A DNA stretch of 64,000 nt from positions 36,610,393 to 36,674,392 of the forward strand of contig NC_092054.1 in the NCBI RefSeq assembly GCF_003086295.3, in the 5' to 3' direction. Every line of letters starts with the position of its first letter. Positions within the stretch are counted from its first letter, which is position 1. The position numbers were made by a program, and so were the translations under genes. Positions 42,570 to 53,424 of this stretch are shown here, piece by piece. This DNA comes from Arachis hypogaea (lineage: Eukaryota; Streptophyta; Magnoliopsida; Fabales; Fabaceae). A model generated the notes under the pieces. The model was not told the DNA's origin. It did no database searches and saw only the letters and a list, made by a program, of their open reading frames with translations.

Positions 42570-44151
42570 TGACGAACGGATTTTTGACGGTTTAGAATTT
42601 CACAAATGAAATCTCGTTGAAGTATAGTCTCTAAACCAACAATAATCCTTTCATGCAAAAATTTGTTTGTCACAAGTACAAACCCCTAAAATCTATAAAC
42701 CGAAGTATTTAAACCTCGGGTCGTCTCTCAAAGGACTTGCAGGGTAGTGTTCTTGTTATTGGTTATGGACTTGTTTATTTTGGGGTTTTGGATGAGGAAT
42801 GTGAATAGTAAATGGTAGGAAAACTTTATTCACAAAATGGTCTTGGCAAGGTTTGGTTGTCAAGGGTCTTCATCATTATCACTAGCCACAAGTATGGTAG
42901 TTGCAAGGATTAATCCCACTTATTAGTCATCCTTAAATCGATTAACAAAGGAAAGTCAAGTGAGTTATATCAATCCTAGTCCATAAGTCCTAGCTTTCCA
43001 CTAATTGGATTAATGAAGGCTAGAGTTAATGGCTATCAACTATCAATCAATTGGACACTAGTGACTCAAGAAATCCTAAGTTACCTTCTCAAGCCAAGAA
43101 CATAAAATTCTAGTCTAAAATTCTTCCAAGCATTTAATCAAACACTTGGAAGGCACAAAAGAAAAGTATAGTCAATCACAAAAAGAATGAATTCTAACTA
43201 CAATTGAATGTAAAGAATTAACAACAACAATCAAGGAAATCACAATTATCATGAATTACCTCAAATTGCATTATTGAAAGAAAATAAAGAGAACAAGAGT
43301 ATCATGATTACAAAACCTAGAAACAAAATAAGAGAAATTACAACAAGAGAATAGGGATAGAGAGAAGAACCAAAGTGTAGCAATCATCAATTGAAGGTAG
43401 AAGTAGAAGGAGACTTGAATTAAACCTAGAACTATGAGATCCTAATCTAACCCTAATTCCTAATCCTAATTCTAGAGAGAAGAGAGAGCTTCTCTCTCTA
43501 ACTCTAACTACTTCTAAAACTAAACTATGACTAATGATTAAAGTGTGTAAAGTATGAAAAGTATGTTGATTCCCCTTCAATCCTTGGCTTAAATAGCATC
43601 AGAAATGAGTTGGATTGGGCCCACAAGGCTTCTAAAATCGCTGGCCTTGTTTGCATTAAGTGGGTCATGTGCCACCATCGGCGCGTCCGCGTACCGTGCG
43701 CGTGCGCGCCCCTATGCGCGATGCAACTATGGCAAATCTTATATCGCTTCGAAGCCCCGGATGTTAGCTTTCCAACCCAACTAGAACCGCATCATTTGGA
43801 CGTCTGTAGCTCAAGTTATGGTCAATTAAGTGCGAAGAGGTCAGGCTTGACAGCTTTTTGGTTCCATCATTTCTTCATGAGTTCTCAAACTTTACATGCT
43901 TTTTCTTCATTCCCTTAATCCAATCTTTGCCTCCTAAATCTGAAATCACTTAACAAACATATCGAGGCATCTAATAGAATCAAGGTGAATTAAATTTAGC
44001 TATTTTAAGTCCTAAAAAGCATGTTTTCACTCTTAAGCACAATTAAGGGAGAAGTTATAAAATCATGCTATTTCATTGAATAAATGTGGGTAAAAGTTGA
44101 TAAAATCCCCAAAAATCAATACAAGATAAACCCTACAAATGGGGTTTGTCA
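42570..44151 (-). repeat. NA-2 LTR 2
   Basis: 1582 bp, the same length as LTR 1. I noticed about eight substitutions against LTR 1 (for example GCCACG/GCCTTG, GACATC/GACGTC), so the two separated recently or are being homogenised. Confidence 0.95.
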
Positions 44152-45702
44152 ACCTCCCCACACTTAATCCAAGCATGTCCTCATGCTTAAGCCAAGAGAG
44201 AAACAAAGAGTATCAACATTTATTCCATGTAAATGAACTATATGCAACCTAAACTATATGCAACTAAATGCAAAATAGTTTTACCTACTTGGTTAAAAAT
44301 GAATCAGTCCTCCAAGTCATACGTGCACAAGTAGGGCCAAGATCATATAACGATTCATGAATCCTACCAATTCGAATATCAAAATGAAATTCAAGTAGAC
44401 TTGCGAGAAGAACCCTCATGAAAGCTGGGAATCAAGGAATTGAGCATCGAACCCTCACCGGAAGTGTTTGCACTCTAGTCGCTCGGTGTTTGGGGTTGAT
44501 TCTCTCAATTCTCCCCTAATCATGCTTTCCAAGATTTGTTTTTCTTCTAACAATCAACAATTATTCAATGCATGCATACATGTATCATGAGGTCTTTTCT
44601 TTAGGTTGTAATGGGGCTAGGGTCAAGGTAGGATCATATATGGCTAGTGGACTTAGGATTTGAATCTTTGATTAACTTAAACTTTCCCACCTAACCTATA
44701 TAATGACCTATACAATTAAGTACTAATCTAACTACCCATTCCTCACTTTTTCACATACTCATGCATTTTCTTTTCATTTCACAACACTTATGCATTGATT
44801 CTTATTGAGCTTCACTTTGGGGCATTTTGTCCCCTTTATTGCTTTTCTTTTTTTTTTCTTTCTTTTTCTATATACATTTTTTTTCTTTTCTTTTCTTTTT
44901 TTCTTTTTCACTTTTATTTCTTTTTTCTTTCAAACTATATACAAGAACATTAATGCATAAGGTCTATACATTTAATCAATACATGAGTATGTACCAATTC
45001 CCCAATATAAAAATACAAAACACAAACACCCTTTTATCCCAACCAATGTCCCAAAGTTTTCCCACTCTTGGATGACACTCACACTCACTAGCCTAAGCCA
45101 ATCAAAGATCCAAATAAAGGACATTCATTGTTTTCCGCTTTAAGGCTTGTAATGTGCTAAAATAAGAACAAGTGGGTTAAGCGTAGGCTCAAAATCGGCT
45201 AACAAAGGAGAGTAAAAGGTAAGGCTATTTGGATAAGTGAGCTAATGAAATGATGGCCTCAATCATATAAATGTATGAATACAAGGAATAATGGGACATA
45301 TAGATTCAAACAAATCAAAGATTACAATCATAGAAAGAGAACAATTACACGCACAAAGGAAAATAAGTGGTTATAAGATGTAACCACACCATTAGGCTCA
45401 AATCTCACAAGCTTGTGTTCTTAGCTCAAAACCATGTTCCAAAATAAATTCTTTCAAGCAAGTTCAACAAAAATTTTCAAATTGGTAGGTTACCCTAAAA
45501 CGGTTTCTTGGAAAGAAAATCATCACCCTAACCAAGTAGTCCTAATAACAAAGAAGTGGTAAAAATATGTACAAATTCTAACTAACATGCAACCTATCAT
45601 GCAATGCAATAGCTAATCTAATTAAAGAAAATAAAAAAATTTGGTGTTGAAAAGGAAATTTTTCTTTTTTTTTTTTTTTACCCATGGAGATCGGTCAGAC
45701 GA
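44152..45702 (-). other. NA-2 PPT and 3' non-coding region, copy 2
   Basis: Near-identical to 37657-39204, with the PPT at 44152-44165 and GGGGCATTTTGTCCCC at 44819-44834. No gene. Confidence 0.75.
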
Positions 45703-45861
45703 CCTCCCCACACTTGAAGATTGCACCGTCCTCGGTGCATGCAAAGAAGAACAAGGTGGATGGGTTGCTACAATTGATGAGCTTCTTCGAAAGGTTGTGC
45801 GGATGACTTGTTCGTTGCCCCATTTAAAAGCTTTTCCGTTTCCTCCTTTCTTGGTGGCCAG
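45703..45861 (-). pseudogene. NA-2 ORF2 vestige, copy 2
   Basis: Same as copy 1, including CTG in place of ATG, hairpin at 45722-45739 and PPT-like motif at 45703-45718. Confidence 0.6.
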
Positions 45862-47103
45862 CCTAAAAGGAGAGAAAAAGAAAGAAAATTAAGCCTACAA
45901 AAAAAAGATATCAAAGTAAATAGAACATAGGCGGGGGCTAATGCCAAATAAGAGTATGATTCTCTACTACATGGTAGCTACAACATGTGAGTGAGAAATC
46001 AATATAAGCAAAAGGCATATCAACTGATACTTGATGCAAGAGTAAAGTTAAAGCATGGCGAGTATATTGAGCATCAAGATCAAATAAGAATTGACACAAA
46101 CAAGATTAGTGATACGCATGAAAGCATTTGATTCTATCCTAACTCAATGATGAAGCGGTACAAGAAAAAAACAAAGGGTAATGAATTAGGAAGGACTAAA
46201 GCACTAATCTTGTGTGTTGACAAATATTACAATTAATGTAACAAGTCATGAAGCACCAAAACAAATGCAAGAAATTCTCAACAATTGAGTGAGAGAATTC
46301 AACACCATTGTTAAAATGAGAAATTTAGAAAAGAAAATGAGAACAAATAGAATTAAAATGCAAAGAATAAAAATATGCAAATGTAATAGACAAAAGGAAA
46401 TGGAAGAAGAGAAAAAAAAAATTTTTTTATTTTTAATTTTTTTTTTAGTATTTTATTTATTTATTTATTTATTTATTATTATATATATTTTTTATTATTA
46501 ATTTTTTTTTTTTACATTAAAAGAGAAAAGAAAAAAAAATCTTTCAAGAGAGGAAGAAGAAAAAAAAAATGAGAAAGAAAGAAGAAGAGAAGAGGAAAGA
46601 AGGAGAAAGGAGGGAGGAGAAAAGCAGGGTGCAAATCCGCGCGCGCGCGCACAACGCGCTTACGCGTGGATGCAGCAGGGACAATCCGCACGCGCGCGCA
46701 CAGCGCGCTTACGCGTGGATGAGGTTGTGCTCCCAGCACAATGTTAGCACAAAGCGCGCACAACTCTCTGGTTTTTGTACTAGAAGTTGCAGAAGTGCAA
46801 TCCGCGCGCGCGCGCACAGCGTGCTAGCGCGCCGATGCCCTTTTTTTTTTTTTTTGCCCAAAAAGCAGAAAAAATGCCCAAGAGCTCCCTATAATGTCCA
46901 AAACTCTTCTTTATTCAATCAAATATCAAACAATTCACAAAAATGCAATTTGATTTTAGGATTTATTCATCTACTACTAATGAATACAACATACTAACAA
47001 CCAATCTTTACAAACAAATCAATATGAAATGAAAATCTACCTACAATGGCAACTCAAATCACTTATTAAACCAAACTAAAAGAGGAAGGAAAGATTTTAC
47101 CAT
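45862..47103 (-). other. NA-2 spacer, copy 2, with expanded CpG-rich tract
   Basis: Like 39364-40555, but the CpG-rich tract (46635-46835) has one extra unit of about 54 bp containing CGCGCGCGCGC and GCTTACGCGTGGATG. No gene. Confidence 0.75.
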
Positions 47104-47153
47104 GGTGGGATGTCTCCCACCTAGCACTTTTAGTTTAAGTCCTTAAGTTGGAC
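47104..47153 (-). promoter_or_regulatory. Conserved double-hairpin module, NA-2 copy 2
   Basis: Minus strand GTCCAACTTAAGGAC (47139-47153) and GGTGGGAGACATCCCACC (47104-47121); the stem is intact and the loop differs by one base from copy 1. Confidence 0.65.
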
Positions 47154-47171
47154 ATTTTGAGGAGCTTATTG

Positions 47172-48845
47172 TCATGGTGGCTTATGTTTGTACTCATCCT
47201 TGAATCTCCAAGGATCCTTGCTTCTCAATTGGTTGACAGAATTTCCAACCATTTTCGTCAAGCTTGGGCAAAGTTCTACCCAAGATATGAGTCCCCATAG
47301 TTGGTCTTCACCTAGCGAGCCGGGGTCCCATATCTTATCTTCGCACCCCTCTTCAATTTGATCTTCATACTTTTTCTTTCCGGGTGGTTGACATATAGAA
47401 TTCTCTTTAGCACACCTAGCCTTCCGTCGAGACCCATGCAAAGTGGTATTCTTCCAATCATCGTTCCTATACCTTGAAGCTTTGACCTTAATGAGCCCAA
47501 TTCCCAACTCGCAACAACTACACAACTCATTCTTGCTTTTAATTCCACAAAGAGCTCTAAGTTGTCCATCTGTTTCAATCAAACCATATTCAAGCGAGAA
47601 AGTAAAGCTTATGGATAAGAATTTTACCCACTTGAATGTTGTGTTGGATGGTGACTCGGGAAGGGAGACCTCCCCACACTTAGATAATGCAAGGTCTACT
47701 TCCTTGTACTCTTCTTTGTGTATTTCCACCTCTTTGCGAGCTTCCTTGATTTCAACCTTTCCCCTTTTATCACATAGCTTGGTGTTGTCTTCAAGAACTT
47801 TGATTTCTTGCCTAATGGGAGGTGGTTCAATTTTGGATAGAAATTCATTGATGAATAGATCCATTTCTTGGTCAACCTCTTCATATTCTTCAATTTCGAT
47901 ATACACCATGTCAACGTTTTTCTCTTGGTAGCTCTCTTTCTCATTGCTCACCAAGGGTATGGGAGGTTGTGTACCTTCTTCAACTTCAATATCAAGCTCC
48001 TTGGAAGAGTGCTCCATGAGACTACATTCCCTTGGACTTTCAACATCTCCTAAATCTTCAACCACTTCTTCCTTTTCTTCAATGATTATAGGTTCCTCTA
48101 GTTTCTCCAATACAAAATTTGACTCCTCTTTCTCCACCAAATTTTCCAATTTCACCTTCATACTTTGCTCTTCTTTTGACTTTTCACATGTGGTCATGGA
48201 AGTACCTTGAGTATTCAAGCATTGGTGGGCTAAAGTGTGCACCACCTTGGTCAAATTGGTCACAAACTCAAGTGTATCCCGCTTCATGGCTTCTTGTCCT
48301 TGGAGTAACAAAGTGAGAGGATCGTCTATTGGGGCTTGGGGTGAATAGGAAGGTTCATTATTTTGGAGGGAGGGTTCATGGTAGGAAGGTGGTTCTTCTT
48401 GGTAAAGGTATGGAGATGATGAGTATTGAGGTGGTTCTTGGGAGTAATCTTGATATGGTTGTGGTGATTCTAGAGGTTCTTGCTCATAATGGCCATAAAA
48501 ATATGGTATGGATGATTGGTTATATGATGGATATGGATCATAGGGTGGTGCTTGGTGATGAAAGGCTTGTGAGAATGGTTGAGGTTCATGTTGAGGATAA
48601 GAATCATAAGCATATGGTGGTGGTGCTTGATCATCACAAAAGGAGTCACCATAGCCATTGAATTGACATGTATTAGGATGGTAATTATACCTATAAGTAT
48701 CTGGAGATTGTTGCCAATAGGAGTGATCAATTCCTTGAGGCTCCTCCCATCTTTGTTGGTTCCATCCATAATGAGTGTCATCATTGAAATTCATATTTTC
48801 TGCAACACAATTAGAACCAAACTCATAGCCAAGGTGAGAATTCAT
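47172..48845 (-). CDS. NA-2 ORF1, copy 2: 557-residue form
   Basis: An open frame with MNSHLGYEFGSN at its start (48843-48845). It lacks the 46 residues that copy 1 carries between two AQPP repeats, an in-frame 138-bp deletion. The first 100 residues differ from copy 1 at many positions (for example VGNVDFNGN versus AENMNFNDD). The remaining residues are nearly identical, including the low-complexity repeats, acidic middle, EYGLIETDGQLRALCG block and KHKPP end. One cysteine of the CSGCELG pair is changed in context (CSCCELG). Keeping a frame open through a deletion fits recent activity or selection, but two near-identical copies are weak evidence. Confidence 0.8.
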   Translation of the reverse strand: MNSHLGYEFGSNCVAENMNFNDDTHYGWNQQRWEEPQGIDHSYWQQSPDTYRYNYHPNTCQFNGYGDSFCDDQAPPPYAYDSYPQHEPQPFSQAFHHQAPPYDPYPSYNQSSIPYFYGHYEQEPLESPQPYQDYSQEPPQYSSSPYLYQEEPPSYHEPSLQNNEPSYSPQAPIDDPLTLLLQGQEAMKRDTLEFVTNLTKVVHTLAHQCLNTQGTSMTTCEKSKEEQSMKVKLENLVEKEESNFVLEKLEEPIIIEEKEEVVEDLGDVESPRECSLMEHSSKELDIEVEEGTQPPIPLVSNEKESYQEKNVDMVYIEIEEYEEVDQEMDLFINEFLSKIEPPPIRQEIKVLEDNTKLCDKRGKVEIKEARKEVEIHKEEYKEVDLALSKCGEVSLPESPSNTTFKWVKFLSISFTFSLEYGLIETDGQLRALCGIKSKNELCSCCELGIGLIKVKASRYRNDDWKNTTLHGSRRKARCAKENSICQPPGKKKYEDQIEEGCEDKIWDPGSLGEDQLWGLISWVELCPSLTKMVGNSVNQLRSKDPWRFKDEYKHKPP

Positions 48846-48952
48846 AGTGGAAAAGCAAAATAAAACTAACAAAAACTAGCAAATAAAGAAAAAAGCGAGA
48901 TATTCACACTATTCACATATATACAGTAACCAATAACACAACACCATTGCAA

Positions 48953-48971
48953 GTCCCCGGCAACGGCGCCA
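48953..48971 (-). other. NA-2 primer-binding site, copy 3
   Basis: tRNA-Asp complement with one change at its 3' end (GTCCCC instead of ATCCCC on the plus strand). Confidence 0.88.
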
Positions 48972-48974
48972 TTT

Positions 48975-50550
48975 TGACGAACGGATTTTTGACGGTTTAG
49001 AATTTCACAAATGAAATCTCGTTGAAGTATAGTCTCTAAACCAACAATAATCCTTTCATGCAAAAATTTGTTTGTCACAAGTACAAACCCTTAAAATCTA
49101 TAAACCGAAGTATTTAAACCTCGGGTCGTCTCTCAAAGGACTTGCAGGGTAGTGTTCTTGTTATTGGTTATGGACTTGTTTATTTTGGGGTTTTGGATGA
49201 GGAATGTGAATAGTAAATGGTAGGAAAACTTTATTCACAAAATGGTCTTGGCAAGGTTTGGTTGTCAAGGGTCTTCATCATTATCACTAGCTACAAGTAT
49301 GGTAGTTGCAAGGATTAATCCCACTTAGTCATCCTTAAATCGATTAACAAAGGAAAGTCAAGTGAGTTATATCAATCCTAGTCCATAAGTCCTAGCTTTC
49401 CACTAATTGGATTAATGAAGGCTAGAGTTAATGGCTATCAACTATCAATCAATTGGACACTAGTGACTCAAGAAATCCTAAGTTACCTTCTCAAGCCAAG
49501 AACATAAAATTCTAGTCTAAAATTCTTCCAAGCATTTAATCAAACACTTGGAAGGCACAAAAGAAAAGTATAGTCAATCACAACAAGAATGAATTCTAAC
49601 TACAATTGAATGTAAAGAATTAACAACAACAATCAAGGAAATCACAATTATCATGAATTACCTCAAATTGCATTATTGAAAGAAAATAAAGAGAACAAGA
49701 GTATCATGATTACAAAACCTAGAAACAAAATAAGAGAAATTACAACAAGAGAATAGGGATAGAGAGAAGAACCAAAGTGTAGCAATCATCAATTGAAGGT
49801 AGAAGTAGAAGGAGACTTGAATTAAACCTAGAACTATGAGATCCTAATCTAACCCTAATTCCTAATCCTAATTCTAGAGAGAAGAGAGAGCTTCTCTCTA
49901 TAACTCTAACTACTTCTAAAACTAAACTATGATTAATGATTAAAGTGTGTAAAGTATGAAAAGTATGTTGATTCCCCTTCAATCCTTGGCTTAAATAGCA
50001 TCAGAAATGAGTTGGATTGGGCCCACAAGGCTTCTAAAATCGCTGGCCACGTTTGCATTAAGTGGGTCATGTGCCACCATCGGCGCGTCCGGGTACCGTG
50101 CGCGTGCGCGCCCCTATGCGCGATGCAACTATGGCAAATCTTATATCGCTTCGAAGCCCCGGATGTTAGCTTTCCAACCCAACTAGAACCGCATCATTTG
50201 GACCTCTGTAGCTCAAGTTATGGTCAATTAAGTGCGAAGAGGTCAGGCTTGACAGCTTTTTGGTTCCATCATTTCTTCATGAGTTCTCAAACTTTACATG
50301 CTTTTTCTTCATTCCCTTAATCCAATCTTTGCCTCCTAAATCTGAAATCACTTAACAAACATATCGAGGCATCTAATAGAATCAAGGTGAATTAAATTTA
50401 GCTATTTTAAGTCCTAAAAAGCATGTTTTCACTCTTAAGCACAATTAAGGGAGAAGTTATAAAATCATGCTATTTCATTGAATAAATGTGGGTAAAAGTT
50501 GATAAAATCCCCAAAAATCAATACAAGATAAACCCTACAAATGGGGTTTG
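48975..50550 (-). repeat. NA-2 LTR 3, terminal TCA missing
   Basis: 1576 bp. It carries a 3-bp deletion (CCCACTTAGTCATCC near 49321) and lacks the last three bases; it stops at ATGGGGTTTG where the inverted copy begins. Confidence 0.93.
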
Positions 50551-51467
50551 CTCTCTCTAACTCTCTAGAATTAGGATTAGGAATTAGGGTTAGATTAGGA
50601 TCTCATAGTTCTAGGTTTAATTCAAGTCTCCTTCTACTTCTACCTTCAATTGATGATTGCTACACTTTGGTTCTTCTCTCTATCCCTATTCTCTTGTTGT
50701 AATTTCTCTTATTTTGTTTCTAGGTTTTGTAATCATGATACTCTTGTTCTGTTTATTTTCTTTCAATAATGCAATTTGAGGTAATTCATGATAATTGTGA
50801 TTTCCTTGATTGTTGTTGTTAATTCTTTACATTCAATTGTAGTTAGAATTCATTCTTGTTGTGATTGACTATACTTTTCTTTTGTGCCTTCCAAGTGTTT
50901 GATTAAATGCTTGGAAGAATTTTAGACTAGAATTTTATGTTCTTGGCTTGAGAAGGTAACTTAGGATTTCTTGAGTCACTAGTGTCCAATTGATTGATAG
51001 TTGATAGCCATTAACTCTAGCCTTCATTAATCCAATTAGTGGAAAGCTAGGACTTATGGACTAGGATTGATATAACTCACTTGACTTTCCTTTGTTAATC
51101 GATTTAAGGATGACTAAGTGGGATTAATCCTTGCAACTACCATACTTGTGGCTAGTGATAATGATGAAGACCCTTGACAACCAAACCTTGCCAAGACCAT
51201 TTTGTGAATAAAGTTTTCCTACCATTTACTATTCACATTCCTCATCCAAAACCCCAAAATAAACAAGTCCATAACCAATAACAAGAACACTACCCTGCAA
51301 GTCCTTTGAGAGACGACCCGAGGTTTAAATACTTCGGTTTATAGATTTTAGGGGTTTGTACTTGTGACAAACAAATTTTTGCATGAAAGGATTATTGTTG
51401 GTTTAGAGACTATACTTCAACGAGATTTCATTTGTGAAATTCTAAACCGTCAAAAATCCGTTCGTCA
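50551..51467 (+). repeat. Inverted partial NA-2 LTR
   Basis: The reverse complement of LTR positions equivalent to 48975-49880 occupies about 50562-51467, ending exactly at the LTR terminus (CCGTTCGTCA). It is preceded by a short CTCTCTCTAACTCTC stretch. It shares the 3-bp deletion of LTR 3 but not all of its substitutions. Confidence 0.93.
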
Positions 51468-51606
51468 ACACGTCATTCAATGAGAGAAACATACAGCTCA
51501 TGGTAATAAAATAAAAGAAAATAAGCAAGTATGAAAAAATAAAATTATTTACACTAATCAATAATATAGCACACTATTGCAACTCCCCTACAACAGCGCC
51601 GAAAAT
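51468..51606 (-). other. Gyp-A leader and decayed primer site
   Basis: Matches 24451-24588 (CATTCAATGAGAGAAACATA). The gag start codon region lies at the junction with the NA-2 LTR. The primer site at 51583-51601 has several changes from the tRNA-Asp complement. Confidence 0.85.
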
Positions 51607-53065
51607 TGACGTGCGAAAAATTGTCGATTAAGAATTTATAATGAACTGACGTTGCGAGTATAGTTCTTAACCAACGAAGATTCCGCGTATCAATTTAAAG
51701 AGGGTTTTGTCACAATATAAGAATAAAATACTAGGAGTATGAATCCCAGGTCGTCTCCCAACGAGTTGCTAAGAGAGTGCTATTTATTGATAAGGAGGTT
51801 TCTGAGAAATTTGAAGTTGGAGAATATAATTAAAGCAAAGAAAATGAACGAGAGATTTAATTAATTATGATAAAAAGCCTTGACTGGGAAAAGATTAATC
51901 AGAAGTTCTATCCTCGTTGGCTTCTCCAAGATTAATAACAATTGGTTGTTGTTCTACTCAGTTAACCCTTACCGAATAAGGGAAGGTCAAGTATTAAGCC
52001 AACTTCTATTCACAAGTCCTAATACTCTCCCCTGGGAAGGATTAGCGTTAGTAATTAGAGAGCCAGCAAACAACTTTCAATTACCAATTAATGCTTGAGT
52101 ATTCCAACTCAAGGGTCTCCTTTTAATCCACTCCCAAGTCAAGTTAGGAGTCTACTCCATTGACATGGATGCCAATTCCACATATATATTCAAGGAGTAG
52201 AAAGAAGACATAATAATCAAATTAATTGGAAGCAAGCAAATCAACAATGGAATTAAATGGGAAAAGATGTTTTGTGCATTAATAGATCTCAAAATTGAAA
52301 ACATTCATCTGTAGCTCTAATCAGAGTAATTGGCAAAATAAAAGGAAAAGGGAATAGAGAACAAACTATAGCAAAAACTTCAATGGAGGTAATAACTCTT
52401 CAATATCCAACTCAAAAGCATAAAACTAGAAAAAGGTATATGACTATGAAGAACCCTGGAGGAGGTAGTAATTTCTTCCAAGATTCAAAACTAAAAATCA
52501 AAACTCAGAATGTGTGAATGGACTTGAGTCCCTTGGCTCTATTCTGTGTTTCTGGGCCGAAAACTGGGTCAAAACTCAGTCCAAAATCGCCCCCAGCATT
52601 TTTTGCGTTTTCTGCATATGGCGCATGTCACGCGTACGCGTCAGTCACGCGTACGCGTCGATGATCTTCTTCACGTGTCACGCGTACGCGTTAGGTGCGC
52701 GCATGCGTCGCTATGCAAATCTCCAAATCACGCACACGCGTCAAGTACGCGCACGCGTCGCTCCTCGCTAGTTATCTCCTTTAATTCTTGTGCTCCTTCC
52801 ATTTATGCAAGCTTCCTCTCCATCCTCTAAGTCATTCCTACCCTATATAGCCTGAAAACACTTAACGCACGGATCACGGCATCGAATGGTATAAAGGGAA
52901 ATTAAAAATACACAATTTAAAGGCTTAGAAAGCAAGTTTTTCAACCATAGAACCAAATTGGGAAGGAATTGTAAAATCATGCAATTCACATGAATAAGTG
53001 TAGGAAGAATCAGATAAAAACCACTCAATTCAACACAAGATAAACCATAAAATAGTGGTTTATCA
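51607..53065 (-). repeat. Gyp-A LTR, right (5' LTR)
   Basis: 1459 bp aligned with 24589-26065. TATA-like CTATATAG at 52843-52850; CpG-rich ACGCGTACGCGT words at 52620-52765, better preserved than in the left LTR. Confidence 0.92.
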
Positions 53066-53410
53066 CTGACCGCACAGTTGAGCAAGTTGACCGCTTTAGC
53101 GTTGAGCTCTACTTTCTTTCTATCATCATCATTCCAATCAGCTTCAGCTTTGAGAGCAACCACATCATCAGCTCCTGTAGTGGTTGGAAATTATGGACTT
53201 TCCAGGATTATCTTCCAAAGTTTGTAATCTACAGATTGAACAAATATCTTCATTCTTTCTTTCCAATAACTGTAGTTCTTCCCATTGAAGAATGGGGGTC
53301 TGTTGCTTGACTGCTGTTCTGTCAGAGTATAAGCCACCATATTTGAACCACTGTTGACTGCCATCAGGATCTTTTCTCAAAGCTGCAAAGCTTGGTCTCT
53401 TTGAGACCAA
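53066..53410 (-). pseudogene. Copia-1 gag, N-terminal part
   Basis: The minus strand gives FFNGKNYSYWKERMKIF, VQSVDYKLWKIIL and, after an in-frame TAA, ADWNDDDRKKVELNAKAVN, typical of Ty1/copia gag N-termini. It ends at the Gyp-A LTR. The next gag sequence (zinc knuckle) is on the far side at 23019, so several hundred bases of gag between them are gone. Confidence 0.85.
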
Positions 53411-53422
53411 GCTCTGATACCA
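53411..53422 (-). other. Copia-1 primer-binding site (initiator tRNA-Met)
   Basis: The minus strand reads TGGTATCAGAGC, the complement of the plant initiator tRNA-Met 3' end, 2 nt inside the LTR that starts at 53425. Confidence 0.95.
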
Positions 53423-53424
53423 AT

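Larger units (their letters stand above)
36001..51467 (-). mobile_element. NA-2: tandem array of a non-autonomous Ty3-like element with an inverted LTR
   Basis: The order is a 74-bp leader stub, LTR 36075-37656, interior, LTR 42570-44151, interior, LTR 48975-50550, then an inverted partial LTR 50551-51467. The unit lengths are 6495 and 6405 bp. Each interior has a PPT next to the LTR on its left and a tRNA-Asp primer site next to the LTR on its right, so all units read on the minus strand. There is no pol. The left boundary (36000/36001) joins Gyp-A gag to the NA-2 leader, not to an LTR end. The right boundary is an exact LTR end. Confidence 0.92.
23027..53065 (-). mobile_element. Gyp-A: Athila-type Ty3/gypsy element(s), rearranged
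   Basis: On the minus strand it reads, from right to left: LTR 51607-53065, leader, NA-2 array in place of part of gag, gag end and pol 36000-30085, ORF2, PPT, LTR 24589-26065, primer site, and a second gag fragment to 23027. So the left LTR serves as the 3' LTR of the main copy and the 5' LTR of a truncated second copy, a tandem arrangement. There is no left LTR at the Copia-1 junction and no target duplication, so the left end was lost by deletion together with part of the Copia-1 gag. Confidence 0.85.
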
